Source: Chloroflexi bacterium GWB2_49_20 (GTDB lineage: Bacteria; Chloroflexota; Anaerolineae; Anaerolineales; Villigracilaceae). From it: DNA of 64,000 nucleotides. Each line of letters begins with the position of its first letter. Positions within the stretch are counted from its first letter, which is position 1. Below, piece by piece: positions 45,003 to 53,523 of this stretch. Made by a program: the position numbers and the translations under genes. Under the pieces are notes generated by a model. The model was not told the origin of the DNA. It saw only the letters and a list, made by a program, of their open reading frames with translations, and searched no databases. Location: NCBI GenBank assembly GCA_001796335.1, contig MGMF01000017.1:62001-126000 (forward strand), read 5' to 3'.

Positions 45003-46031
45003 TTAGTAAATGTGGATACTGGTTCCGTAATTGATGGTGGATTCCTGGCCAGGTTTCGCGACTGGCATGGACCATAAGAATAGCCACTTGGCGTCGGCAA
45101 TGCGCATATTAACACATCCATGACTCATGGGAACTCCAAAATTATCATGCCAATAAGCCCCATGAAAAGCATGTCCTTGCTGTGTGAAGAAACAATTCCA
45201 GGGCACCCCCACCAACTCGTAAGCTTGCAGATCAGAAGTTAAATTGCCATCACCCATGTGTTTGGACGGCATCTTAACTTGGACATTAAAATCCCCTTTG
45301 GGGGTCGCAGTAGGAATCCCTTCAACAATGGTTGTGCTGGGCAACCCGGTTGAGACCTTGGTTTGCAGGACAATATTATCATATTCATAGCACGTCAGGG
45401 TTTGAGAGCTAAGTTGTACATCGATCCTTTTCTGGTTGAATGGGATTTCCGGGGTGATCGGAGCTAGTTCTTCATCTGGGATGAGGCGGACATGAATGGC
45501 GGGAACATTATAGATTGCGCTATTAAGCTCATCCCGGAGACGATACCAGGGTTGTTTGTCAGGTCCTTCGTCAATTCCGACGATCCAATGTACTGTTCCA
45601 TAATATAGACGGTTGCTGAGGTTCCATCCAAAATTTTGTGTAAAATGCATACTATCCGTATAAGGGACAGTGATCTCACCTAATTGACCTTTTTCAGAAA
45701 TATTGTTTCCCGGAGTGTTGTAAATGATTTTTACCCGTTGCAGGTGGGCGCGATGCATATACCCTCCCCAAACACGATACCAGATTGGATTATAGGCGGG
45801 AGTTTCAGCGGTTATGACTTCATAGATATTGACAACCTCATCCTGCTTCCAGGTTGTGACGATATTACTTGTATCGTAAGGTTTGCTGTAAACACTCACA
45901 GACTTGGTACCAATACGGACAAGATCCACATCGTTAAATTCAGTTATCTGTGGAAGGAATGGAGTAAAGGCCAGACTGCCCATAGCCAGGCTGCCAAGTT
46001 TGAGAAAATCACGACGGGACAGAGATTTCAT
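45003..46031 (-). CDS. Tat-exported L,D-transpeptidase (YkuD) with SH3-like domain
   Basis: 342 residues. The N terminus is a twin-arginine signal (LSRRDFLKLGSLAMGSLAFT). An SH3-like region (LVRIGTKSVSVYSKPYDTSN) follows. The YkuD domain begins near RIDVQLSSQTLTCYE and ends with the catalytic signature HAFHGAYWHDNFGVPMSHGC-VNMR, containing the conserved His, Ser, His, Gly and Cys. Such enzymes form 3-3 peptidoglycan crosslinks or attach proteins to peptidoglycan. Together with two FemAB enzymes, MurJ and RodZ it supports a crosslinked wall. Tat rather than Sec export is unusual for enterobacterial relatives but seen in Gram-positives and Chloroflexota. Confidence 0.92.
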   Translation of the reverse strand: MKSLSRRDFLKLGSLAMGSLAFTPFLPQITEFNDVDLVRIGTKSVSVYSKPYDTSNIVTTWKQDEVVNIYEVITAETPAYNPIWYRVWGGYMHRAHLQRVKIIYNTPGNNISEKGQLGEITVPYTDSMHFTQNFGWNLSNRLYYGTVHWIVGIDEGPDKQPWYRLRDELNSAIYNVPAIHVRLIPDEELAPITPEIPFNQKRIDVQLSSQTLTCYEYDNIVLQTKVSTGLPSTTIVEGIPTATPKGDFNVQVKMPSKHMGDGNLTSDLQAYELVGVPWNCFFTQQGHAFHGAYWHDNFGVPMSHGCVNMRIADAKWLFLWSMPVAKPGQESTINYGTSIHIY

Positions 46032-46076
46032 GAAGTTGATTTTACCTGAAAATTGGAAATGAGTGAGCCGGGCTTT

Positions 46077-46107
46077 AAAAAAATCTACCCTCTGATTGAG
46101 GGTAGAT
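46077..46107 (-). terminator. Terminator of the SWIM mini-protein gene
   Basis: ATCTACCCTC / GAGGGTAGAT, 10-bp perfect stem, 5-nt loop. On the minus strand a run of T (46077-46082) follows, 27 bp after the stop. Confidence 0.88.
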
Positions 46108-46133
46108 AAGGATTATATCCCTTGACGGTTTAC

Positions 46134-46376
46134 TCAGGCTGGTTCAACAGCAGGCAGCATGCCTTTCAGTACTTCTTCCAGAGCCATGGTATGAGTACAG
46201 ACATTTCGTGTCTGGAAGAAATCACAATCACATTGCCATTGATTATCTGTAAATTTAACACTATGCGAGTTGTTTTCCCCATTAATCTTTACGGTAAACG
46301 CTTCAAATAAAAAGCGGTTTCTTTCCTGGGCATAACGTTTAGCTTTTTCAATTTTTCCTATCATTCCATAGTCCAT
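46134..46376 (-). CDS. Small SWIM zinc-finger protein
   Basis: 80 residues. After a basic N-terminal helix (MIGKIEKAKRYAQERNRFL), two beta strands lead to WQCDCDFFQTRNVCTHTMAL, a CxCxnCxH SWIM zinc finger. SWIM domains bind DNA or proteins and are usually part of larger proteins such as SWI2/SNF2 ATPases and MULE transposases; here the domain is almost the entire product. A strong AAGGAGAG site precedes the ATG, and a terminator follows, so it is an independent gene. Function unknown. Similar lone SWIM proteins occur in other bacteria. Confidence 0.8.
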   Translation of the reverse strand: MDYGMIGKIEKAKRYAQERNRFLFEAFTVKINGENNSHSVKFTDNQWQCDCDFFQTRNVCTHTMALEEVLKGMLPAVEPA

Positions 46377-46685
46377 ATCATCTCTCCTTATTATGAATTT
46401 GTTCTCTTCAATTATTCGGGGAAGGTTGGTGTATAGAAGTGAGAGAAGCTCATTTCTTCACACCAACACCCCGTCACTAAAGTTCCTTTGATTATTTAGC
46501 AATAGAATTAAGAAAGGCACGCAAAAAATAGGCATGCCTTCAAATAAATCGGTCGAAATGTCTCACTAATACTCGCATAAGCGATTTTATCCTGTCAAAA
46601 GTATAAGACGAATCGTTCCTAAAGTCAACATAATCATCGCCATCTTGACAAAGTTGTAGAGCAAACGTTGGGTTTAAATAGGTAA
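46377..46685. other. Intergenic region with palindromic repeat copy D
   Basis: 309 bp upstream of the SWIM gene and downstream of the UbiA gene. It holds repeat copy D at 46410-46475 and an imperfect hairpin around 46513-46542 (AAGGCACGC / GGCATGCCTT), a possible weak terminator for the UbiA gene. The rest is AT-rich with no coding signal. Confidence 0.5.
46410..46475. repeat. Palindromic intergenic repeat, copy D
   Basis: ATTATTCGGGGAAGGTTGGTGTATAGAAGTGAG ... CTCATTTCTTCACACCAACACCCCG. The left flank (ATTCGG-GGAAGGTTGG) and right flank (CACACC..AACACCCCG) match copy A; the inner stem has changed on both sides together, keeping the pairing. Confidence 0.68.
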
Positions 46686-47726
46686 TTATGCCAGTGGCCA
46701 AAAATTAGGCAGGAAGATGCGCAGAAAGGTATCCAATAATAGACCAATTAGGAAAAGGTCACCAAACAGGCGGTTATGGTAAAAGGAGAAACCTGAGAAC
46801 CAGGTAGGCCACCCCTGCCATTCCTTCGGTGGTTCCGTCGGACGTGGTTTGGACAATGCACCAAAAGCATACAACCAGCGTTTACCTGCCAGAAATACGA
46901 TTAATATTACCGGGGAAAAATAACGAGTAATGAAGACCAGGTAGATGATAACGATATAGATCAAAAGCAGAACCAACATATTCAAATACCTGGCGGCTTT
47001 TTCGCCGATTAAAACCGGTAATGTGCTGACATGTTTTTTCCTGTCATCATCTGATTTATCGATGTGTTTTCCAAGGTTGATACTGACAACACTTAATCCA
47101 AACGGAACGCCTGCCAGGGCAATCTGCCAGATATTGTCGATCCAACCCCTGGCAAGAACCAAATAAACTGCAGACACCATGATTGGACCCCAGATCAGGA
47201 AAATGGCTAATTCACCCAAAGCCATGTATTTTAGTGGCCAAGTATAGAATAATAACACCACGGCACCAAAGACGATCAGGCCAATAATAATGGGCGAAAA
47301 ATTGGTATAAAAAAGCGCATAAACCCCACACAGGCTGGCAATTACCCCGCTGGTGGCAAACCAGGTTAACTGCTGCTTCTTCGTCCAAAAGTTTTGAACA
47401 AGTGGATGAGCACCGTATTGTGTTCGGAAGTAATTATCAGCATCAATGCCACGCGAGAAGTCTGTATAATCATTCAATAAATTGTTGGTACCATGGGCAA
47501 CGAATAAACCCAGGGTGACGATCAACCAGGGGAAGAAGGCAAAATTTAGATCCCGATAAGCCAGAATTCCTGCAATCATGCACGCGTATATAGTCACAAT
47601 GGTGACGCCTGAGCGAGTGGCTATAAGCCATTTTGAGATGATATCGAGTTGGTCCCACTCCTGTTTGCTATCCATTTTAACTAATGTGGATAGTGCTGTC
47701 TTCCACATGGCGAAATTAATTTTCAT
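46686..47726 (-). CDS. UbiA-family prenyltransferase (MenA-like)
   Basis: 346 residues from the ATG at 47726, with AAAGGAGATT upstream. About eight or nine membrane helices. The first Asp-rich motif is NLLNDYTDFSRGID and the second is HIDKSDDDRKKHVS; both bind the prenyl diphosphate through Mg2+. In the MenA and related branches this motif transfers a polyprenyl chain to an aromatic acceptor such as dihydroxynaphthoate; other UbiA members make chlorophyll, heme O or archaeal-type lipids. With a polyprenyl diphosphate synthase in the window and cytochrome bd next door, a quinone role is likely but not shown. Confidence 0.83.
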   Translation of the reverse strand: MKINFAMWKTALSTLVKMDSKQEWDQLDIISKWLIATRSGVTIVTIYACMIAGILAYRDLNFAFFPWLIVTLGLFVAHGTNNLLNDYTDFSRGIDADNYFRTQYGAHPLVQNFWTKKQQLTWFATSGVIASLCGVYALFYTNFSPIIIGLIVFGAVVLLFYTWPLKYMALGELAIFLIWGPIMVSAVYLVLARGWIDNIWQIALAGVPFGLSVVSINLGKHIDKSDDDRKKHVSTLPVLIGEKAARYLNMLVLLLIYIVIIYLVFITRYFSPVILIVFLAGKRWLYAFGALSKPRPTEPPKEWQGWPTWFSGFSFYHNRLFGDLFLIGLLLDTFLRIFLPNFWPLA

Positions 47727-47897
47727 GAGAAATCTCCTTTCCAATGAATTAAATTAACATTGCGGCTGTCAGATGATTGTAATAATCCCAGCCAGGTCAT
47801 CCTTTAAAATTATAAGCGAGAATGTTCTTTTTTTCATGTATTTGAAATAAATAAGAGCAGGGTTGAAATTTCATGAACTTATTATTAAATCTTATAT

Positions 47898-48923
47898 TTA
47901 ATAATGCAGCTTATCAGGATTCGTATCCAACCTTTTTCTAAATACCCAGTAAGACCAGATTTGGTAACCAAGAACCAGAGGCACAAAAATCAAAGCAACG
48001 ATGCTCATCACGTTCAAGGTATATGCAGAAGAAGATGCGTTGGATATAGTCAGGCTGAAATTGGGATTGGTACTTGAAACCATGACGCGTGGGAACATGA
48101 TTTCGAAATAGGTCACCGGGATAAGCAGGACTGAAATACCCGCAAATGCGAAAGCCCAGCCTTCGCGTTTTTGACGCAGGAGAATACCAGCCAGCACCAA
48201 GGCCAGTAATGCGATTAATGGGAGAATAATGGCTCTCAAACCATGTTGCGCATAGCCGTCAGTAATCAGGATTGTGGCAATCATCAGGCCTGATAGGAAA
48301 ACAAATGCAACCAACCATACCTTGGGTGCCAGGCGCCTGGATCGTTCCAGCAGGTCACCTGTCAACTTCATATTCAGAAAATTGATCCCATGAAACAAAA
48401 AAATTGCCACCAGGGTTAATCCACCAATCAAGCCATAGGGGTTCAACAAGGTCAGGAGATTGCCTGTGTACATCATGTTTGCATTGATGGGAACACCTTT
48501 GACAAGGTTGGCAAAGGCGACTCCCAGGATCAGGGCTGGGAGGGCGCTGCCTGCAAAGATGCACAAATCCCATAAGGAACGCCATTTTGGATTATTATCC
48601 TTGGAGCGAAATTCAAATCCAACTCCACGAACGATAAGACCGACCAGCAGCAGGAAGAGAACCAGGTAAAATCCGCTGAAGAGTGTGGCATACCAGTGCG
48701 GAAATGCCGCAAATGTCGCGCCCCCGGCAGTCAACAACCAGACTTCATTTCCATCCCAATGGGGTCCAATGGTATTGATGATGGAGCGCCGTTCGGTGTC
48801 GTTTTTTCCCAGGAATGGCAGTAACATACCTACCCCAAAATCAAAGCCCTCCAGGAAGAAGAAACACACCCACAAAACAGCGATCAATATAAACCAGAGT
48901 GTTTGTAAGAGCTCAAGAGACAT
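47898..48923 (-). CDS. cydB: Cytochrome bd oxidase subunit II
   Basis: 341 residues from the ATG at 48923, eight bases after GGGAGG; an ATG two codons upstream sits too close to that site. Eight to nine membrane helices. Typical CydB segments: FFLEGFDFGVGMLLPFLGKN, TIGPHWDGNEVWLLTAGGATFAAFPHWYA, VGLIVRGVGFEFRSKD. CydB pairs with CydA to form the quinol oxidase. It follows cydA by 15 bp. No cydX-like small gene or cydCD transporter pair is seen next to it. Confidence 0.96.
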   Translation of the reverse strand: MSLELLQTLWFILIAVLWVCFFFLEGFDFGVGMLLPFLGKNDTERRSIINTIGPHWDGNEVWLLTAGGATFAAFPHWYATLFSGFYLVLFLLLVGLIVRGVGFEFRSKDNNPKWRSLWDLCIFAGSALPALILGVAFANLVKGVPINANMMYTGNLLTLLNPYGLIGGLTLVAIFLFHGINFLNMKLTGDLLERSRRLAPKVWLVAFVFLSGLMIATILITDGYAQHGLRAIILPLIALLALVLAGILLRQKREGWAFAFAGISVLLIPVTYFEIMFPRVMVSSTNPNFSLTISNASSSAYTLNVMSIVALIFVPLVLGYQIWSYWVFRKRLDTNPDKLHY

Positions 48924-48938
48924 TGCCATAACCTCCCG

Positions 48939-50330
48939 CTAGTTTCCTGATCCGCTTATCGACGGAGTAAGGTTATCAAATTCTTTTATTTCGATATCCG
49001 GGTCTACCTTGGCGAATTTTATAATCAGGTACACATCTGCTACTATCAGGGCAGAATAAAGTAAAGCAAACCCGATCAGGCTGAACCAGATCATTCCGCT
49101 GGTGAGATTGGGGGAGACAGCGTCTTCCACTTTAAGAAGTCCCTGCACAATCCACGGCTGACGACCTGATTCAGTCAGGATCCAACCGGTGGAATTTGCA
49201 AGCAGCGGCAATCCGATCATAAAAGGCATCCACTTTAGCCATTTCGTCCACTTCTCCGGCCATTTCTTCCAAATGAGGAAAACTGCATAAAACGTAACAA
49301 CCAGCATAACCAACCCCGATCCAACCATCAGGCGAAAACTCCAGTAAGTGAGCACCATCAATGGAATGTAGTCGCCAGGCCCATATTCATTTTGGTACTG
49401 CTCCTGAAGCTCATCCACACCAAGAATTCCGCATGAGAAATTATTGCAGGCTAGAAAGCTCATCACATAGGGAATCCGCAGTGACCAAACTTTCTGTTTT
49501 CCACTCGAGTCAAAAATGGTAAGCAGGGAAAAAGATGCGGGTTGTTCTGATTCCCACATACCCTCTAGTGAGGCAAGTTTCATCGGTTGGTATATACGCA
49601 TCTCCTGACCCTGGGAATGACCAGCCAGACCAACACTGGCTACGGCAATAGCACCAATAATGGCAGCCATGGCAAATGATTTCTTGAAGACTGGCTCGGC
49701 TTGTTTGCGGACAAGGTGCCAGGCGCTGATCCCAAGTATGAATAGCGCTGCAGTGGCGAATCCGGAAGAAATTGTATGCCAGAAGAACAACCAGCCTTTT
49801 GGATTGGTAGCCAGGGCTAAAAAGTCAACCAGCTCGGCACGGTGGGCTGCGTTATTGATCATATATCCCACAGGATGCTGCATAAAACCATTAGCGAGTA
49901 AGATAAACAAGGCCGATATACTTGATCCAATGGCGACCAGCCAGATGGTTGCCAGATGGATCCGCTTGGGTAGTTTCCCTTCACCAAATAACCAGATCCC
50001 CAGAAAGGTGGATTCCATAAAAAATGCCAGCAGGGCTTCAATTGCCAGGGGAGCCCCGAAAATATCACCGACATAACGGGAATATTCAGACCAGTTCATA
50101 CCGAACTGAAATTCCTGCACTATTCCGGTGACAACACCCATGGCATAATTTATGAGGAATAATTTTCCCCAGAATTTTGTCATTTTATGATAGGTTTCGT
50201 TACCGGTTCGGTAATACATCGTTTGCATAATGGCTACGAACCAAACCAACCCGAGGGTGAGAGGAACAAAAAAAAAGTGATACACGATTGTTGTGGCAAA
50301 TTGCCATCGCGATAGAATAACTGGATCCAT
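48939..50330 (-). CDS. cydA: Cytochrome bd oxidase subunit I
   Basis: 463 residues. Heme ligands can be placed: His in RWQFATTIVYHFFFVPLTLG (heme b595/d side), His in AGHSQGQEM, Met in the WESEQPA/LASLEGMWE segment. The conserved GRQPWIVQGLL is intact, and EALLAFFMESTFLGIWLFGE contains the proton-channel Glu. The Q-loop is short, as in Gram-positive and Chloroflexota enzymes (about 460 rather than 520 residues). The complex reduces O2 to water with high affinity using quinol; in a mainly anaerobic organism it would protect against oxygen. ATG with AGGAGG upstream. Confidence 0.97.
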   Translation of the reverse strand: MDPVILSRWQFATTIVYHFFFVPLTLGLVWFVAIMQTMYYRTGNETYHKMTKFWGKLFLINYAMGVVTGIVQEFQFGMNWSEYSRYVGDIFGAPLAIEALLAFFMESTFLGIWLFGEGKLPKRIHLATIWLVAIGSSISALFILLANGFMQHPVGYMINNAAHRAELVDFLALATNPKGWLFFWHTISSGFATAALFILGISAWHLVRKQAEPVFKKSFAMAAIIGAIAVASVGLAGHSQGQEMRIYQPMKLASLEGMWESEQPASFSLLTIFDSSGKQKVWSLRIPYVMSFLACNNFSCGILGVDELQEQYQNEYGPGDYIPLMVLTYWSFRLMVGSGLVMLVVTFYAVFLIWKKWPEKWTKWLKWMPFMIGLPLLANSTGWILTESGRQPWIVQGLLKVEDAVSPNLTSGMIWFSLIGFALLYSALIVADVYLIIKFAKVDPDIEIKEFDNLTPSISGSGN

Positions 50331-50442
50331 TAATGTTCCTCCTATTTATGGAAAGGTTAAGAAATCCTAGCCTTTGTGATTAAATATTATTTTATCTCAA
50401 GAATCATTTTATTCCAAAAGAATCGTTCGAATTAGCCAATTC

Positions 50443-51693
50443 TCACTCAGTTGTGGCACCTACGGGGATGGACTCGTCGCCATTATAAAGTCGTAGCTGA
50501 GGCCACTTGTTTGCGATCCACCAGACAGCCAGGATAACGCCAATCCCGCCTGAAATAATAGCTGCCGGGACACCGAATAACTTGCCAACGATTCCGGCTT
50601 CCACTTCACCCAATTGAGGGCCACCCTGGAAGAAAATTTGATTGATACTGACCATTCGTCCACGAATATGGTCAGGTGTGTGGAGCTGGCGCACAGTGTT
50701 ACGAATGATGGTACTGACAGTATCTGCCGCCCCCATCACAATTAAAGCCAGCATGGACAGGGAGAGGGCATGAGAAATGCCAAACAGGATGGTGGCAAAT
50801 CCAAATAAGAAGACGGAACCCAGGAAAATCTGACCCTGACGTTTAATCTCTGGTACCTGTGATATGACCAGACCGATAGTCACCGAACCGATGGATTGCC
50901 CGGCAGACAGGAACCCGTACCCAACTTCTCCAACTTTGAGGATGTCACGGGCGACAATTGGCAACATGGTGTTGGCTGAAGCAAAAAAAGTTGCGAAGAA
51001 GTCTATCAACATGGTGGAGAGAATGATTGGCCGGGAGAATATAAATCGGATGCCTTCACGCACAGCAGATAGACTGATCCCGGAGGCTTTTTTCATATCC
51101 TGGGTTACTTTTCCTATCATTATCAATGCCATGATGACTGCAAAAAAAGAGATGGCATTAAATAAATAGGTATAACCCTGACCCAATGTGGCAATGACAA
51201 TGCCACCCAACATGGGACCAATAATAGCACCTGTATTGAAAGCAATGGATTGGAGGCTGTAGGCGTTTGGTAAATCCTTTTCCGGGACTATGTTTGGGAT
51301 CATGGCATGCCGTGCAGGCAGATCAAATGCGATGGCTGCAGCTTGAAGAGCTGTAAGAGCGTAGATAAGACCAATGTTGATCAGGCTGGTGAAAGTCAGG
51401 ATTGCCAGGCCTACTGCAGTCAGGGCTTGGACACTTTGGGTGATCAACATGATGTTGCGACGGTTTAACGTATCGGCAGCAGGTCCGCTGATGATTGAAA
51501 ACACAATCACAGGCAGGATGCGAACCAAACCAATCCCCCCCAGTGCGAGTGGGTCGGGTGACCCTGTCAATTCACGAATGTGCCAGTGAATGGCAGATAC
51601 CTGCATTTGTGAGCCGGCAACAGAGATCAACAATCCAAGCCAGAGTAGGCGAAATTTACGATGGCGAAGAGAAGGGGGAATATGAAGGGACAT
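50443..51693 (-). CDS. MFS transporter, Enterobactin-exporter-like
   Basis: 416 residues with 11-12 membrane helices. It resembles the MFS_3 / EntS group: LWLGLLISVAGSQMQVSAI, GLVRILPVIVFSIISGPAADTLNRRN (the A-like loop with R-R), FDLPARHAMIPNIVPEKDLPNAYSL, and IRNTVRQLHTPDHIRGRMVSIN in the second half. FDLPxR and PDHxRGR are common to this family. It probably exports small molecules by proton exchange; nothing nearby suggests a siderophore, so the substrate is open. Its own transcription unit lies 113 bp from cydA. Confidence 0.85.
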   Translation of the reverse strand: MSLHIPPSLRHRKFRLLWLGLLISVAGSQMQVSAIHWHIRELTGSPDPLALGGIGLVRILPVIVFSIISGPAADTLNRRNIMLITQSVQALTAVGLAILTFTSLINIGLIYALTALQAAAIAFDLPARHAMIPNIVPEKDLPNAYSLQSIAFNTGAIIGPMLGGIVIATLGQGYTYLFNAISFFAVIMALIMIGKVTQDMKKASGISLSAVREGIRFIFSRPIILSTMLIDFFATFFASANTMLPIVARDILKVGEVGYGFLSAGQSIGSVTIGLVISQVPEIKRQGQIFLGSVFLFGFATILFGISHALSLSMLALIVMGAADTVSTIIRNTVRQLHTPDHIRGRMVSINQIFFQGGPQLGEVEAGIVGKLFGVPAAIISGGIGVILAVWWIANKWPQLRLYNGDESIPVGATTE

Positions 51694-51721
51694 AAAGAAT
51701 TGTACTAAGTTTCAGTGTTGC

Positions 51722-52543
51722 TTAGGTTCCCGAATCTCTAAAGAATAGGAAGTCTGATCCAATTGTGCGACTGCTGATCTTGGCGATAGGTGGCAAACTA
51801 CGCTTGAACTGGAAACGCTGGATGCGATCGATAACCGACTGTACAAATTTTTCTTCAAATCCGGCCTGGATGCATTCAGCCGGTTGATAGCGATGATCTA
51901 TTAGCAGGTAAAGTAATTGATCCACTTTTTCATACGTGAAACCCAGTTCTGCCTCATCTGTTTGTCCCAGCCAAAGATCAGCGGAGGGTGGTTTGTCAAT
52001 GATCACCTGAGGAATTTTTAAATCCACTGCCAATTGCCTGACTTGGGTTTTATACAAATCTCCGATCGGATTAATTGCACAGGCTGAGTCGCCAAACAAG
52101 GTGGTGTAGCCTAACAGGATTTCAGTCTTGTTACCTGTGCCGATGACCAGTCCGTGAAATGCTTCAGATTGATCGTAAGCAATGATCATACGGGCACGTG
52201 CCATGATATTCCCTTTGCGAGTCTTGGACATATCAGGAAAACATTCGATGAGGGAGTCAACCATTTCGGTGATCGGGATGGTCAGCGACTGAATATTCAA
52301 CTGGTCGATTAGTAATTGAGCGTGTTCCAGAGAATCTGGCGCAGATGTTTTGTAAGGGATGCGAATTGCCAGTACATTTTCGGGTCCAAGTGCTTCGGCC
52401 GCTAAAACGCACGCGACAGCCGAATCGATACCACCTGAAAGATTTATGATTGCACGCGAATATCCGGCGCGCGTGATTTCACTATCAATGAAGCGTACGA
52501 GTATATTTCGAACAAGTTCACTGTTTATAGGCAGGTCAATCAT
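51722..52543 (-). CDS. nadE: NAD+ synthase (NadE domain)
   Basis: 273 residues. The PP-loop is IINLSGGIDSAVACVLAAEA. GTGNKTEILLGYTTLFGDSACAINPIGDLYKTQVRQLA and PPSADLWLGQTDEAELGFTYEKVD are the NAD and magnesium-binding segments of NadE. It adenylates deamido-NAD and replaces the adenylate with ammonia. The ATG overlaps the stop of the amidohydrolase gene by 8 bp, so the two probably form a glutamine-using pair. Length equals the ammonia-dependent enzyme. Confidence 0.95.
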   Translation of the reverse strand: MIDLPINSELVRNILVRFIDSEITRAGYSRAIINLSGGIDSAVACVLAAEALGPENVLAIRIPYKTSAPDSLEHAQLLIDQLNIQSLTIPITEMVDSLIECFPDMSKTRKGNIMARARMIIAYDQSEAFHGLVIGTGNKTEILLGYTTLFGDSACAINPIGDLYKTQVRQLAVDLKIPQVIIDKPPSADLWLGQTDEAELGFTYEKVDQLLYLLIDHRYQPAECIQAGFEEKFVQSVIDRIQRFQFKRSLPPIAKISSRTIGSDFLFFRDSGT

Positions 52544-53384
52544 GCTTTAGTATCCTTCCCAGTTCATGCAACACCAGTTCGGGGCGTTCATCTCTCAGTA
52601 ATGGTAGGCGGGTTCGAGTACGCCGCAATTGGTTTAGATCCATCTCGGCATAGGTGATGGCTTCCAGGTCATATGGACCCATAGCCATCAGCTTGCCATC
52701 TGGATCGAAAAGGGTGGCGCCTCCCCAGAAATATAGGCCATCTTCAAAACCAACCCGGTTGGAGTGGGCAAAAAAAGCTGTGAATAAACCGGCATATGCC
52801 CGGTTTATTGTTTCAACCCAATCAGCAGATCCAATATGCTTATCAGTGATCCCACGACCAGGAGATGCAGAATGTAATAAGAATATATCCGCGCCATCCT
52901 GCCAAAGTAGGTAAGGAGATGAGATATGCCAGAAGTCTTCACAGATCAATAAACCAACCCTGCCAAAACGCGTATCGAAAGCCCGGAAAGTGTCTCCAGC
53001 AGCCAGAAACCGCTTTTCATCAAAGATCCCATAGGTTGGAAGGTGAACTTTCCGGTGAATGTGGGTGATCTCACCTTTCGAAAGATATCCGGCCGCTATG
53101 TAAAATCGATGGCGTGCATCTTCTTCAACAAAGCCTACCACCATGTCTATTTCCAGGCTGGCCTGTAACAGGTGCTTGAAAACGGGATCTTCTTTTGAAG
53201 GTCGAATTGCAACCTGGGGAACCAGATCTTGCAGAGAATAACCGGTTAATGAGAGTTCAGGGAAAACCAACAAATCCGCACCATTCTGGCAAGCCTCATT
53301 GGCTATGGTAAGATGTCGATCCAGGTTGGAAGAGAGGTCACCCAAACGGGTATTGATCTGGGCAAGGGCAATGTTGATTGACAT
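52536..53384 (-). CDS. Nitrilase-superfamily amidase, probable glutaminase partner of NadE
   Basis: 282 residues, one carbon-nitrogen hydrolase domain. The catalytic triad is visible: Glu in VFPELSLTGYSLQDL, Lys in HIHRKVHLPTYGIFDE, Cys in VGLLICEDFWH. The NLDRHLTIANEACQNGADLL start and the ICEDFW pattern match the N-terminal glutaminase domain of glutamine-dependent NAD synthetase. That domain is fused to the synthase in most bacteria; here it is a separate gene overlapping nadE. It should supply ammonia from glutamine to NadE. A free-standing omega-amidase role is the alternative. Confidence 0.88.
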   Translation of the reverse strand: MSINIALAQINTRLGDLSSNLDRHLTIANEACQNGADLLVFPELSLTGYSLQDLVPQVAIRPSKEDPVFKHLLQASLEIDMVVGFVEEDARHRFYIAAGYLSKGEITHIHRKVHLPTYGIFDEKRFLAAGDTFRAFDTRFGRVGLLICEDFWHISSPYLLWQDGADIFLLHSASPGRGITDKHIGSADWVETINRAYAGLFTAFFAHSNRVGFEDGLYFWGGATLFDPDGKLMAMGPYDLEAITYAEMDLNQLRRTRTRLPLLRDERPELVLHELGRILKHD

Positions 53385-53523
53385 GGGTAAGGTTTCTCGT
53401 GAATAATTGTTTTTATTTCAGCCAGTCAATATTCAACGAAAAAGTTCTGGCTGTCACCTGGTTAATCTTACCATAGCCAGGGGAATGAAAATAAGATTAT
53501 TAAGGATAAAACCGATCCCTTCA

